From: Amphiduros pacificus
Lineage: Eukaryota; Annelida; Polychaeta; Phyllodocida; Hesionidae
Length of the DNA stretch: 64,000 bases
Reading direction: 5' to 3'
Assembly (NCBI GenBank): GCA_949316495.1
Contig: OX439003.1
Coordinates: 47,627,725 to 47,691,724, forward strand
The stretch's first letter is position 1. Each line of letters starts with the position of its first letter. A program made the position numbers and the translations under genes. This document shows positions 33,955 through 47,700 of this stretch, piece after piece. Below the pieces are notes generated by a model, which ran no database searches, was not told where the DNA came from, and saw only the letters and a list, made by a program, of their open reading frames with translations.

Positions 33955-34375
33955 ACCTGATGAAAATTTATTATAGACCTATTTATAATCTTAAATATAT
34001 CTATGATAAGTTAACTAAAAGAGCCAACTAATAAATTAATTTGTTATTTAGATATTAATGGTATGTATTACAGTCTGCTTATAAAATGTTTCACAGTACT
34101 AAATCAGTCCTATTTAAGGTTGAGAATGACATCTTAATGGATCTTATTAATGGCCAAACAGTTTTACTGGTGTTACTGGACCTCTCTGCCGCTTTCAATG
34201 CTATTGAACTGGATATTCTATTGAACAGTTTGTGGAAATTGATTTGGAATTGATGGAAATATGCTGAAATGTAGATCATATATGACAGATAGAGAACAAT
34301 GTGTTACTATAAACAAATTTTCCAAAATTGTTAATTTGAAATATGGAGTGCCTGAGGGCATTTGATCTGCATGAG
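33955..34375 (+). mobile_element. LINE reverse-transcriptase fragment, decayed
   Basis: Plus-strand reading pieces are YRPIYNLKYI, QSAYKMFHSTKSVLFKVEND, LLVLLDLSAAFNAIELDILL and KYGVPEG. These are RT motifs 1-4 of a CR1/jockey-like LINE. It carries in-frame stops and small indels; no ends are recognisable. Confidence 0.7.
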
Positions 34376-35958
34376 TAGTGCTTTAGAAATGTTAAATATA
34401 ATACCTATACAAAAATGTGCCATAGTGGTGTAGTTCCAATATGTCAGAACAAACAGGGGCGTGAGAGCTCTGAACCATTCTGGGTGGTTCTGTTATTTAA
34501 CTTTATAGTCTCGCAAAAGGCATCAAAATATATAAATGTGATATGAGTGTATAGTGTATATTTCACTGTTATATTAGTTTTGTGCTATTGAAAGATGGAA
34601 TTTGTACATGTAATGCAATAAAAGCAAGAAAAACATTGACTTTTTTATTTTAATGGTGATGGTTAAAAGATCAAATTAATTAATAACAGAATAATTTGAG
34701 GCAGCTACAGATGGTCTATATTTATTAGATGGAGAATACTTGTTCTTTTATTTGCTATATTGTACCGCCACCTATGTACACCCTGGAAAATAATTAAGGG
34801 ATTGCAGCATGTTTTTCGCATAGCCTCTGCAGTGAGGGGGAGAAATGTTCTATCGGTTTGTCTGTCCATCAACTTTTTCATATTTCACAAAAAGCAATGA
34901 TTAGCAAAGTACAGCTGAGCCTAAGTTCTTATAAGAATTCTCAGTTAGGGCAGATCCATAAAATATACAATGTGGTCCTCAAGAGGTAACAGAGGACACT
35001 CGTTTGAAGTAACAAGTTATCAATTTTATAGCTACACGATTTATCTATGGATATAAATGTTTAGAAGTGCCTTAATAAGGCCTGATTCTACATGCTTATT
35101 GTATGCTTTACACATTTTATTAGCTGAATCCATTTAATTTGGAACCTCAAACTGATTATTTTAAACATTGCCATGATATGCAAATTGCATGATCACGATA
35201 TGCAAATTGTATGATCACAAAATCCTCACCAGGAATACCAGCATGTGCAAATTCAAATAACTTTAGAGCTAACAACCATAGGATTCGCGCAACCATAGGA
35301 TTGGTTGATAATTATGAAATTGTCTTGTATTCATAATACAAATAGAACATTGAATATTTTGGCATAGAAATGTAAATATGAATGGTATAAATAAATTATG
35401 AGGTATAAATAAGTTATGAGAATTGCACCCATTGACCCCGATTTCGTCACAATGTGCGCGTGCGCAAGTACCAGCTTGTTACAAAAATATACAATTTGGC
35501 CTTACTGTGTCAGTTCTTGGCCGATTTACATCATTGGCAGCTCAAAATTTAGCTTTTTGGCTCCTCTCTTCAAATATGTAAGTCTAATGTACGTTATATT
35601 AATTTTCATCTTTTGGCATAGAAGATAGGTCAGTGCGCGAAGGCTATGGTTGTTTGCGCAAAGACGTGACTCTGACTTGTCAATCTTGTCAGAATATAAC
35701 ATACGCACATCGCTTTATAAGATAAAGTAATGTCAAGTGTCACTGATGGACATACCCCACTATAGCACATATATAACCAACTGTCCATGTTTTGTTGGAT
35801 AATATAATGATTGACAAAGACCAAAATGCGCGAAATCGACGGTTGTCAGCCCTATAACTTTTGATCAAGACCAAAGAATCTGAAAAGTCCAAAGATCAAC
35901 GAAACAAAGTTTGGATTTTATGTGAATTATTGATGTATATGTCAGTGAGATATACACC
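34376..35958. other. Repeat-rich noncoding stretch
   Basis: No gene. It holds a dispersed repeat at 35270-35560 that recurs inverted at 60215-60480, and a local doublet (gattcgcgcaaccatagg). The rest is AT-rich without recognisable structure up to the LTR at 35959. Confidence 0.5.
35270..35560 (+). repeat. Unclassified dispersed repeat, copy A
   Basis: It contains accccgatttcgtcacaatg, agtaccagcttgttacaaaa and ggccgatttacatcattg. The reverse complement recurs at 60215-60480 with about 85-90% identity by eye. No ORF, tail or clear termini, so the class is unknown. Confidence 0.7.
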
Positions 35959-36172
35959 GCCACTAAGGTGTTATTGTCCAAACAACAAACAATCTAGTTG
36001 ATACACAAAGCTTTTATGGCAGTAAAAGTGTCAACAGAATAGATACAATTCTTGGTATCAGAACACAAAACAAAGATGGCCGATCGCCACCAGGGGGCAC
36101 TCAGCTCAATCCAAGGGAGCATACCCTTTACCATAATTAACAAGCAGGGAGAATAACATATATACAATGGCG
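35959..36172 (-). repeat. 3' LTR of the Ty3/Gypsy-like element
   Basis: About 214 bp, matching 41490-41702 except for a handful of differences. Ends are gccact and tggcg; the exact boundary is uncertain by a base or two. Confidence 0.85.
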
Positions 36173-39100
36173 TGACATATTTTTCTTTTTGTCAATGTTC
36201 ACTTTGTTAACTTTAAACTGAGAAATAAAATCTACTGCAATAGTCACATAAGAAACAACATTATATGACCACCAACTGTTTGTTGTAAAATGAAACTATA
36301 ACTAGAACACAAAACAATTGTTCCATCGTAAAAATTTGATAGTCCGTTTATAGGCTAAAATCCTCCAAATACTTTGGAGGTCTTCGGTCTCTGGTTGATC
36401 TACGGGGTGGTGACCCTGTATTGTGTGTGTCAATGGGTGGGGGGTCAATTTGAGGTACAGGTTTTGATAAAGCACTATGTGACTGAGCTACATGTTCATT
36501 AATCAGTTCTGCACCAAAGGGACCAGAATAAGCTGTTTCCAATTGTGCTAGCAGAGAGATCTCATTTGGTATGCTGGGTAGCATAGGGGGTGGTGAACTT
36601 TGAAGGAGAGGATCTTCTTCCTCACAATCAGACATATCATATCCCCCATTTTTTCTGTCATACTGAGTTTCTGACTTGATTAGTTCTCCAGGTACTTTAT
36701 AACGCTCAGATTCTTTGACCCTGTAGGAAGTGCTGCGTAACTGTGAACCTGTACATTTGCGTATATTGCACCATTCTCCATTGGTTGAAACAACAAGATA
36801 ATGATCTCGAGCACGAGATTTATTACGATCTGAATGCAGATACACAAGATCTCCAAGCTCAACCTTTGCTGAGAGTATGATTCTTTGGGGGGCCTTTGAT
36901 TTTTCACTGTGTGGATGATTTGACAGACGTTGTTCATGTTGATCTAATATAAGCTTGCGATCGGTTAACGGCACTTGAGTATTCGTGAACTGATCACGCT
37001 GAGTCCACATCTCTCGTGATGACAGCCCATGACTCCTGATACGAGAGTTGACGCATGCGACTGCGACAGCTAGTTTTGTTGGTGAGACCGGTCCACCATT
37101 TGGGTCTTGTCTCAGAATTTCATCCTCAACCTCCTGCACAGCTCTTTCTGCTACCGGGTTTTTGTTCAAATTCTTTGTACGGCCAATCTCAATAGAGATT
37201 CTATTACTGTATAATTGTTCATCATTTATTAATGATTTGAATCCAGGTGGGGGGTCAGTGCGCACCATTGCAATTGGGCCATCCGGGGGTCGTAACTCTA
37301 CACAGAGACATATTAGAGCTTCACGTAAAGACTCTTGTCGTTCATTTGCAATAATGCGTGTTGCTGTATATGAAGTGACTGTTTCTCTGAGGACTAATAT
37401 AAGCTGTCTCTCACGTTTAAGTACATCTGCAACAAAAGCTATCCCAATGGCTTCTGGGGGATCACTGGTAGCCTGTTGGATCAGAGTATGTGGGAGTTTT
37501 TGTAGAGAGGCGCATTGATGACATGACTTAGTGACTTGCTCAATAGTTTTATCCATGTCAAGGGCATAAAAGAATCTACGGCAAATGAGCTTCATTTGAT
37601 GACACTTGGGGTGAACCAGCTTAATATGTAGAGCTGTGATAAGACCTTCTAAGACCTGGCGTGGAACTATGATACACTCACGTGTAGGAGCAAGGGGCTC
37701 ATCCCGGCAGACAACTAAAAGGCCGTCCCTAGCAACTGTTGCTACATTGAGATAGCGTTTTATATCTTTGATATTTGTAGCTTTTTTGATGGTCGTGTAC
37801 CTTGTGTTAGGTGCTCATGAACACGTCGTAAATCGGTGCATTCCATTTGTGTCAAAGACCAAGCAGCCCTGCTTGTGAATGGAAGTCTTGCTGAACCAGA
37901 TGCAAGATCTTGTATTGACACACTGTGAACAACGGAATCTTCCGTGACAGCAACAAATGAGCACACTTGGCAATTATCAGCCTCACAATCAGGTGCATTT
38001 CTACAGGCAAAATCAGATGGCAGATTAGCTGAACCTGATAAATGTCTGACGGAGACCTGATGCCGACTTATGGTTGACAGGACGGTAGACACACGTACAC
38101 TTGATGAAAATTCACCTCGACACAACTTTTCATATGCCTGCACACATGATTTACTGTCTGTTAGTATGGAAACTTTATGTTGCGACTGTATGATATAAGG
38201 GCTAAAATGCTTCACAGCTGCTGCAATGCATAAGGCCTCAATTTCGCATGGTATCCATGTTACCTGCCTTTTACGTAACTTGGCACTGAAGAAACCCGCT
38301 AGTCTAGGTTTGTTATTTCTTGTGACATATAGCTCCTAGACCATGTTTTTTTACTGCACCATCTATGATAATCCAAAGTTGATCATCAGCTCTGGGCAAC
38401 ATAATGGTTTTGTTTGTAGAGAGGGCTTCCTGGCTTCTAACAAATATTTTCTTGAGATCTATTTTTTCTTTAGATTGACGACCTGCTACAATCTCATCCA
38501 ACGGAGCAAGTTTATTCGAGCTGTTTGGTATGTTTCTGGTATAGGACAGGTAGATAATGCAGCAATGCGATGTGGACTGGCATGAATTTGACCCTGTGAC
38601 CATATCCAACCCAACATTGTGGTGCTCTTTGGACATATAACTGTCTTAGATGCTGAAAGGCTCATTCCACACTTCTCCATTGATTCTAGTAGCCTTTCCC
38701 AGTTTTGAAGTAACTCACTAGGTGTGTCCCCTCCACAATACAGGTCATCAGCAAGTTTTACTACAATGCCTTCTTGCAATAGATCTCCCAATATACGACA
38801 CATGAGTTCCTCTAATGCAGTCTCTGATCCTGGCATGCCCATTGCAAAACGTGTATATGCACGTACTCCTCGAGAAGGAGTAACTATACCACAGTACTTC
38901 ATGGAACTCTTTGATAGTGGGATTTGATAGAATGCACTGGTAAGGTCTGTAGCTATTATGTATTTCCAACATGCAATTGTATGCAAGGTGGAGTCGACGT
39001 CAGGCATGAGAGAAGGCTGTGGTTTGCTGTATCGACCCACATCAGCAAATGCAGTCACCAGTCTAAATCCACCACTTGGCTTCTTGACCAAAAAGGATGG

Positions 39101-41489
39101 ATTTAGGTATTCAGCTACAATGCCCACATTTTCTGGACGCTGGAATACATTGGCATTTTCCAGCTCATCACATTTCTGTTGTAGTTCCACTAGCTTGTCA
39201 CGGGAATACTGAGGCACACGCCCTTTACGTTGTGGTGGAAGTACAGGACCCATGTTTACTATGGCTTCAAATGGTCCTGCGGCACCATTGTATACCTTAC
39301 ATGATGGATTAAAAACATTGTCATATCTATTGTGGAGTGATTGGAAGCCAGAAACCACACTGGCTGGGAGTAAATTGTCAGGATCTAGTCGTATTGGGTC
39401 TGAATATGGGACAGGATCACTGGTGACGCTCGGTCTATAGGATGACTGCTGAGACTGGTTAGACTTTGTGATATTTGGAGTGGTCAACTCAGCAGATTCC
39501 GGTGGCAAACATACATGACGCACCTGACAGAATTGTTCATTGCGTTTCAGAGTTTTTGGTTCACTTGTAGCATTATGTATGCGGATCTTGCCACCTACAC
39601 TCTCGATGATACTTGGTTTAGGCCAGAGCTGAGACAATTTGGTAGTCCTACTGATCGGAGAATCTATACGTGGCTCTAAAGCGAGTGTATTATCATGTGT
39701 TATGTCATCAGGTACATCAACTTCCACAAACTCACCAGGCCATACAGTAGTTGTTGATGGAGGTGATCGTAAAACATAAGCTTGAGTATGGCGTATAGCG
39801 TGTGGACCCGTTTTCATGATATTAGAGCCATATTGGTATACTGTTTCATCCCCAAGTATAACTTGTCACTTTGCAGGACGCACAGCGATGTCATTAACAT
39901 CCATAAATGGAACGCCAGCCAAAACATCAACATCCATGTCCTCTATTACTAGGGCTTGCAATATAAGCTCATGTTCATCTCGTGTGATAGTAATGCGTTT
40001 CTCTCCCTTGACCAACAGGGGTGAGTGACTATCAGCCTGAAATGCAAGTTGTGAGCTTTTACTGATATCGGCACCCAACATTTTGGCTACTGCTTCACGG
40101 ATCATGTTTGTCTCCGCACCAGAATCAATAGTAATTCTCACAGGAAAATGGTTGTAGAATGTATCTATATATGGAGATTGTTTTACTTGTACTCTTCTGG
40201 CCATGGGTTGAGTGGTGGTGATACTTTGTGATTCAGCCTCTGCTTGTGAATCGTCACTCTCAGGGTCAAAGTCTAGCTCATTTTCTACAGCAGCCACAAG
40301 ACGTGCTTTTGTAATATACATTTTGTCACTTTCTGGTAGGTATGAACAACTGCTAAGGAAATGATTATATTTTGGACGACCAGCTTGTTTGCACAATGGA
40401 CACTCTTTCGGCTTTGTGGAATATGACTTATTGCGATTGGGTGACTGGCGATGTTGAAAGAAATGCATTCCAGAGGCAGCTGAGCGCATAACTTTAGCAT
40501 CTTGAGTTGTAAGAGCTTCTTCTAACAATGAGTCTAATGCCTGTGAGATCTCTGGCTTTATTGATGCTAAAGTTCTTGATCTAAGTTCCGTGCCATACCT
40601 TTGTTTCACAAGTCTTGGTAAGTCTTTGTGTACAAGTTTGAGCCATGTCAAGACAACCATGTTTTCTAGGGATGGTGACATTTCTTCATCCTCTGTAGGT
40701 ATTTCTCAATGATGAGATATTCCCCCATTTTGTTGGACCAAGTTGTCCTCTACAAAGGCCATGAGTCTCTGGTAAAGATCTTCTGGACGTTCCTCAGCTT
40801 CTAGTTTGATATCTGAGAAATCAATGAAATGGGCTCCGGTGGATTGGATTCCATAATGCATTCGTATGGCTTGCCATATACTGCCCATTGATGTACAGTT
40901 TTTTACTATAGTGTTACGGGAAATAACAGGGCAATAATTTGCAACCTGTCCCAGCATTAATTCCAATTGGGTGACCTTCTGCTGGGAAGTGCATCTGACA
41001 TTTTCAGGAATTTGATCCCCATCATCAATGAAACCACGTAGGGGAGCTGCTCTGGTTTTCTTTCCCCACACCACACCATCAACTAAAAATCGAGCGAAAC
41101 TAGGATCTAGTGATAGTGTGTACTGTAAGTTTTGGCGCCAATTTTCAAAGGATGTCACTGATTCATTTTAGTAAGGCACCATTGCTTTGGGGCTCTTGGA
41201 GTAGCAGCCATATTGATGTAGATTTAACTGGAATGTCACTGTCTCTTGAATTGTTTATTACTTTTTGATGATGTGCAATATTCTTCTTTAGGTGTATCAT
41301 ACACTATTCTTGACACAGATACTTGCCCACCTTGAATGAAAAGCCTGTGTTACTCCTGTGAATACTGTCATCATTGTGATAACTGACCAACAAGCACATG
41401 TTGTGCAAAGATTGTCTGGTGTGAAGACTTGAGAGGCCTCTATTTATTGAGCCTGTGAGTCCATTTAGAATCCTGAACGCTGCCACCAC

Positions 41490-41702
41490 GCCACTTAGGT
41501 GTTATTGTCCAAACAACAAACAATCTAGTTGATACACAAAGCTTTTATGGCAGGAAAGTGTCAACAGAATAGATACAATTCTTGGTATCAGAACACAAAA
41601 CAAAGATGGCTGATCGCCACCAGGGGGCACTCAGCTCAATCCAAGGGAGCATACCCTTTACCATAATTAACAAGCAGGGAGCATAACATATATACAATGG
41701 CG
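41490..41702 (-). repeat. 5' LTR of the Ty3/Gypsy-like element
   Basis: About 213 bp, next to the primer-binding-site-like sequence on the element's inner side. Confidence 0.85.
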
Positions 41703-42006
41703 CACCATTATTGCAATTTAGCTTTTTGATTGTATAAAATAAAAAAAAGATGATAAAATGGAGTATTTTGAAATATTTTGACAATGTAAGACAATGAATA
41801 CGATGCATGAGGTTATATGAACATGCGTCAGGGAGTTTGGACAGGAATGACACACACCAATTGGCCAGAAGAAAAGAACAGAAATACTGGAAAGTTCTCT
41901 TCTCAGATCTGAACCCAGAAAATCCCCAGTGTGATCTCTCTCAGCCTAAGCCAGAGAGGTCCAGTATAGGAACTGTGTCATTGGTGTCAGACTTGAATGT
42001 TCTGTG
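41703..42006 (+). other. Short orphan ORF between LTR and SINE
   Basis: A plus-strand frame from ~41807 reads HQLARRKEQKYWKVLFSDLN then LSQPKPERSSIGTVSLVSDL, with protein-like composition. It stops where the SINE fragment at 42007 begins. It may be part of a real exon or an old transposon; no family is recognised. Confidence 0.25.
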
Positions 42007-42113
42007 ACAATTCGGTGAGGCAGCACTATATCTGTTACAAGTAGGTCTCATCACGAAATGACTGAAATAATGTTGAAAATGATGTAAAACCCCAAACAAC
42101 CAAACAAACAAAC
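42007..42113 (+). mobile_element. SINE fragment (3' part)
   Basis: tgaggcagcactatatctgt to gatgtaaaaccccaaacaac with an aacaaacaaac tail matches the 3' part of the local SINE family. Confidence 0.8.
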
Positions 42114-42343
42114 TTGCTTAACATTTGTTTTCTCATTGATATGCTATTGAAATTTGATGATGAAAACAAGAGGTGATAACATTGTAAATAACAACCCGAG
42201 CATCAAGATTGGGTCAGGCTATTATAGAGCATTGATACTATATGTATGTGTTCTTACTATGCATTCATGTCATATGAATATGCTCTAAAACTTATGAAAT
42301 AAGTGTTTACTTACTGATACTGTTGATGCCTTTTTCAAACCTG

Positions 42344-42582
42344 TTGGTTAGTGCCAGCTTATTAACACCAGTTCTTCTGTGGTGATCCATTGGTTGTGGG
42401 TTCTATCCCCTGCCATGACAGGATTGAATTCATGATACAATTTCACACATGAGCTCAGGCCCAGGGCAAAGAGTTAACCCTTTGTCCTTGTAAATCTGGT
42501 TGGGTTGTCATATCAAGGACCTGCGACATAACAATTTTGTGAGGCAGCACTATATCTACAAACAAATCTTAAAACAAACTAC
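42344..42582 (+). mobile_element. SINE copy lacking its extreme ends
   Basis: It has ccagcttattaacaccagtt, ctgtggtgatccattggttg, a B box ggttctatccc, ttgtccttgtaaatctggtt and gaggcagcactatatctac. The tail is replaced by A-rich sequence. Confidence 0.8.
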
Positions 42583-42849
42583 AACATATTAAATAATGTT
42601 GTACAAAATGCAAAAGGTAAGCATACGCCTCAAATAGTTGTCAAATCTAATATATATAAGCACAAGAGATCCAGATAGATCACCCATGGGATGATCAGTC
42701 AAGGGACAATCTTTACATAAAGAAAAAAATGAGATATCCAGATACATCTGAATTACCTTTAAAATAAACACAAATTCAATAACATATAACAATATTCTTA
42801 AAAGAAATATATGCATAGCACAAAAAAAGCATTGTGAAAATTTATTCTA

Positions 42850-44325
42850 TAAATATAAAGGTTATATTAGAAATATTTGGAAAACCATAAATAGTATCCT
42901 TATTAAAACACCCCAAAAAAAGAAGTCGTTCCAAAGATTTTTGTTTTTATAATTACAATTATGGTGTTCATTGCTGTCATGCTGTTCATGTGCTGTTATG
43001 TTCCAAACTTGATTATGGATGTATGATATTTGGATTGGCCCATCCATCTTATATTAAAATACTGGATCCAATTCAAAATCAAGGTTCAATAATTTTATGC
43101 CCTGGTACATTCTGTATATCACCTGCAGATAGCTTGGCAGTTGAGGCAGATGAGCTGCCGCTTGATTTAAGGAGAAAAAGGCTTGTCCTTCAGTATGCTG
43201 CAAAAATTGGTGCATGTCCAGACAATCCTGTTCATCATACCATACTTAATCCAAATTATGTTGACCTTTTTGAAAGTAAATCAAATACAATGTTGACTTC
43301 TGGCATTTGCATCATAGAATCTTTACAATCTATAAATTTAAGTTCAAATCAAATAGCTAAATTTCAATTATCAAAAAACACCTCCATAGACCTATGCAAC
43401 TTTAAATATTAAGGTAGCCATGTCCAAATTGAATGTACTCAACAGATCCATCCCTTTATATAAATAGATATAAAGAAATTAATTCTAATTTCAATGGATA
43501 TCAATGGGGGATCATTCAATGATGACTGATGACTGCTGTTGAGGGCAATCATATCTATTCAGAACGACTGCCAAATAAATCGTTCATTTATTCTGCTAAC
43601 CTTCATGCTTTGTACCTAGCTTTAGATCATGTGAAGACTTCTCAACATCAGACATTTTTTATATTTTCTGATTCCTTTTTACAAGCATTGAAAGCAAAGG
43701 ATTGGAAAATCCTTTTATTAACAAAATTCTCGAATGGCATCATAGACTCTCTACTGAGGAAAATAAAGAAGTTTATTTTTATTGGACTCCAAATCACATT
43801 GGTATCCAAGGAAATGAGGCTGCTGATCAGCTGTCAAAGCAGCATTGGATAACCATCCAATTGACATAAAAAATATATTACTGCTTTTTTTATTCTCAAT
43901 GGCAATTGCACAAGGATGAAGCTGTTTTTACAAATTGTATGTAATCAAGCCTGTTTTTGGTAAGGTGCTTGAATAGAAGAGTCAGTCTTAAGTTGTATTA
44001 GAATTGGACACACTGCTGTCTTCTTAAAGGCGAAGATCAACCTCAGTGTGTTGGTTGTTAAAGGGCTATGACTGTTAAACATATTGATTTTGATATAATT
44101 AGGACTCAGTATTTCAATGTGCAAGATTTACATACATTATTTGATACTGTAGATACCTCTCTGACAGTATCATTTCTAAACCAAATAGGACTTTGCTTTA
44201 TATATCTCATTAATGTTACACATTATTATCCAGTCAAAACCTTTATGCTTTTACAATTTTAGGCACTAAATGACCTTAGTGTTGGATGTGCCTTTAAGCC
44301 ACCATTCATTCATTTACCTCACCCT
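42850..44325 (+). mobile_element. I-clade-type LINE, 3' half
   Basis: Reading frames encode the post-RT region (CSKLDYGCMIFGLAHPSYIK then LDPIQNQG, SPADSLAVEADELPLDLRRK; 42960-43410). An RNase H-like region follows (SANLHALYLALDHVKTSQ, FFIFSDSFLQALKA; 43529-43860, with the WTPNHIGIQGNEAADQLSK motif displaced into another frame). The terminal Cys/His region and 3' end with gcactaaatgaccttagtgt and attcattcatt come last. Frameshifts and stops are present. The same 3' end occurs at 32855-33418. Confidence 0.8.
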
Positions 44326-44329
44326 CGGA

Positions 44330-44749
44330 TATAAACCCCATCACATAAAGGTAAAATAATTTTAATACACAAAAACATATTTACTTTCATGTTTATGTTC
44401 ATAATATAGTTTATTCATTTTTAGTTTGGTCTAAATTTAACATATTATTACTCGCCGTATTTGAACATTCTGTTCTGTATAAAATGTCATGAGAATAAAC
44501 ACCATAATTGAAATATCTAATGACACACAATTTTTTAATCCAATAAAGTTACAAATGCAATTATAGTTAATTGTGAAAAATAACTCTTTTGAGACATATC
44601 AACAAAGATAGTCACCCACCCAAAGTTTAAAATCTATTATTAAATAAGCTTTGTAGCCCACAAGTTTATAGTTTCTTTGCAAATGTGTCTAAGCTTCAAA
44701 AATCGCTTCTTTCATTTATGTACCAAATATAGAACATATGCAATTATGA
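44330..44749. other. Noncoding 3' flank of receptor copy 2
   Basis: AT-rich sequence between the LINE tail and the receptor stop codon. It probably includes the receptor 3' UTR. On the minus strand no perfect AATAAA is obvious close to the stop. Confidence 0.4.
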
Positions 44750-47700
44750 TTATTTTATGCGTAGAGAATACAAGATTGGGTTGATAATGGAATTTATAGG
44801 CAACGTTACTATGATTATCCTTTCCATGTAAAATTGACATATTTTTGAACTTGTAAGTGACATAGTGCCTATAATCAGAACTGGTGCAGAGCATATCAGA
44901 ATTATGGTAGTTATGGATATGATTCTTATGGAAACAGTCTTAATTTGGGTTTTAAGTTTGGAATTTCCAGTGTTAAATTTTGAAATTGTATCACTTGTGT
45001 TTTTGACATATAGGATGATTTTTGTATTACATGTAATGATTATAATGATTGATAGACAAACCAAAATAACTGAAGAGATAGTGACAAATATATAGATATA
45101 TGAGTTTGCAGTATTTGATATAAACATCACACAAAATCTATTTGAAATACTATATACTTGGCCTTTAGTTGAAGGTATTATCATATAAAGTATCATTGAA
45201 AAACAAAACATCCAAAGTGTTATTACAATAGTTAGAATGATTTTTCTTATAATCCTGTTAATATCAGAGGATTTAACAATTATAGTATTATACCTTATAT
45301 AGGTAACACCAGTCAGCAAATAATTTGACATGAGGAAAGACACTGATGATAAGGCCGTGGAAGTCTTGCAGATGTCACTTGAAAGCCACTGCCAGCCATG
45401 AAGAAAAAACATATTTCCATACTGGGCATCAGTGATGGCAACTATCATAAGAGAAAATGCAAATATGTTATCAGATACTGTTAAATTTTTAATCATAAAG
45501 CTGTAAATAAAGTTTAGTTTTTTAGAAGACTTTGAATTGACAATGAATAAAGATGTCAAATTCAAAGCCATCCCAGCAAAGGCTACAAACCAAACCCATA
45601 GTTTGATCCAATTATTTCCCAAGAGATTGGCACATAATAAATGTTTGGTTTCCTTTGATATACAATTTCTTTTATCGTTTAGCAAGCAGCATAACCTGGA
45701 ATCATCTGTCACAAAAATGTCTAATCCAGAAAGGATATTTGAGACTGAACGTACTACCAGAGTAAGAGGATTGGCAGCAATATTAAGTACTTTCAAATTT
45801 ATTAAACTTCCAAACATATCAAGCCTCATATTTCCAATTTGATTATGAGACAAGTTTAATTCTTCAATATATGTTAGATCTGAAAATAGATCAATGCTAA
45901 TATGGTGAATGAAATTGTCAGAAAACCAAAAATATTTTAAGGATGTCAGTCCTGAAAGACATTCTTTTGTTATAGAAGATATATTGTTGTAACTAAGATC
46001 CAAAAAAACAAGATTAAGAAGACTCTGAAATGGTTGAATTTCCTCCATGTTGATATCGACACATATATACTTTATATAATTTCTAGGGAGTCTCAAAATA
46101 AAAAGGTCAAATAATGATCTGAAAGAATAAACACTTAATATATTGATTTGGTTATCTGCTAGATATAACATTTCTGTCTGCAGACTGATTTTAGGCACAT
46201 GGGTAAGCTCAGCATTAAAGCATTGTACAGCCAAGGCAAGACAATCACATTTATCATGACAAGGAGGATAATTACAAAGGAGTTCATCATCACCAAGAAG
46301 GCAGTTCGCTGTGCCATCACACACCTCAGACATGTGAAGACACAAAGAGGAAGGTGATTTACATTTAAACATATTAGAGCAGGAATACTGGTCACACTGA
46401 AATTCATCATCCCCTAGTGGGCAATCCAAAACACTATCACATAACATCCTGTGAGGTATGCAATATGAATTTGAACATTTAAATGTGTTGCTACACAATA
46501 TATCTGTACAATTATACAAATGGCCACCATTTCTACAAAACATGAGTTTTCCATTATTGTCAAGATCATATTGACATACATCAGATATATTGAAGCATTT
46601 AGAATGACCTATTAGACAGGATAACATCTTAAATTGACAGATATCTGTGACAATCTGTTGTAGACTTAACAGCATATGATATTCTGCTTCGTCTTCACCA
46701 AATGAACAATCAGGCACTAAATCATCAATGTAAATCTCAGGTACACCTTTCCCATTTGAACAGTGAAAAACACTATCATCAGTAATATTTACATTTGAAA
46801 GATTTGTAAGGTGTCCATAGCCATATGGAAAGCAGAACCCTGTTTTACTTATTTGAAATAAAGAATCACAAGCATATATCATTCCACTTGAGTAGAATGA
46901 ATAGGAGATTTGCAGCGGACAATGTGTTTCATCTTCTCCTGCCAGGCAGTCTATCTGTCTGTCACAGACACTTAATTGTGAAATACATACACTATCCTGA
47001 CACTTATACTGTCCATTCAAACATGTCAGTTTTATGGCCTCCACTTCACAAAACATATCACGAAAACCTAGATTTTTAAAATGTGCAATATAATTCAGTA
47101 TAACTTTGTCTTGTAAAGGTGGTCTGTCATGCAAAATTCCATTTGCATTAACTTCCTTCCAACATTCTTTCATACTAGAGGATGCCTCATCATGATATTT
47201 GAAACCAAAACAAGCATCATTCTGAAGAACATATTTTTGGGGACACCAGAAATGTGACACATTTGTTTTTGTTTCATTGTGTGCCATAAACGAACAAACC
47301 CAATGAGCAAGAAGTGGAATATTGCATGGGACCTGAACCCATAATGGTTCCAGTTGCAAGGCTGTTATGAGTAGACTGCACGCCAAAGAAGTATCAAAAA
47401 TAGGAAAAAAAGACTCAGTTGATGAGTACCAAATTTTGAGTAGGTCTTTGAAATCTAGAAAATTTGAAAGTCGAAATTTATTGCATTTACCGGCAGGGGG
47501 GTGCTTACGATTTTTATGAGACATTTGTATTGTGATGCTAGATGGAGTTAGAGACTTCCTATGCTTATTCCAATTATGATAAATGTATGGCGAATTATCA
47601 TTCCATTTTACCTCCATCTCCTGAAATGATATTGTACATGTGTACATACTAAAATTAAATTTGATTGAAGTTTGCATCTTAACTACATTATGCATCTGTG

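Larger units (their letters stand above)
35959..41702 (-). mobile_element. Ty3/Gypsy-like LTR retrotransposon, nearly complete
   Basis: A fossil element of about 5.74 kb in minus orientation. It has two LTRs of ~213 bp, a primer-binding-site-like TGGTGGCAGCGTTCAGGA directly inside the 5' LTR (41472-41489), and a purine-rich tract inside the 3' LTR. Parts in order: a gag-like region with a Cys/His knuckle and an aspartic protease (DSGA) at ~39860-41160; reverse transcriptase with a LADD-type active site at ~38480-39820, RNase H region ~37760-38640; and integrase with a DDE-like core at ~36350-37600. No envelope gene is seen. It is broken in about four or five places but looks full length. LTRs differ at only about 2% of sites, so the insertion is young. 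A short target duplication (cacc) is possible. Confidence 0.85.
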
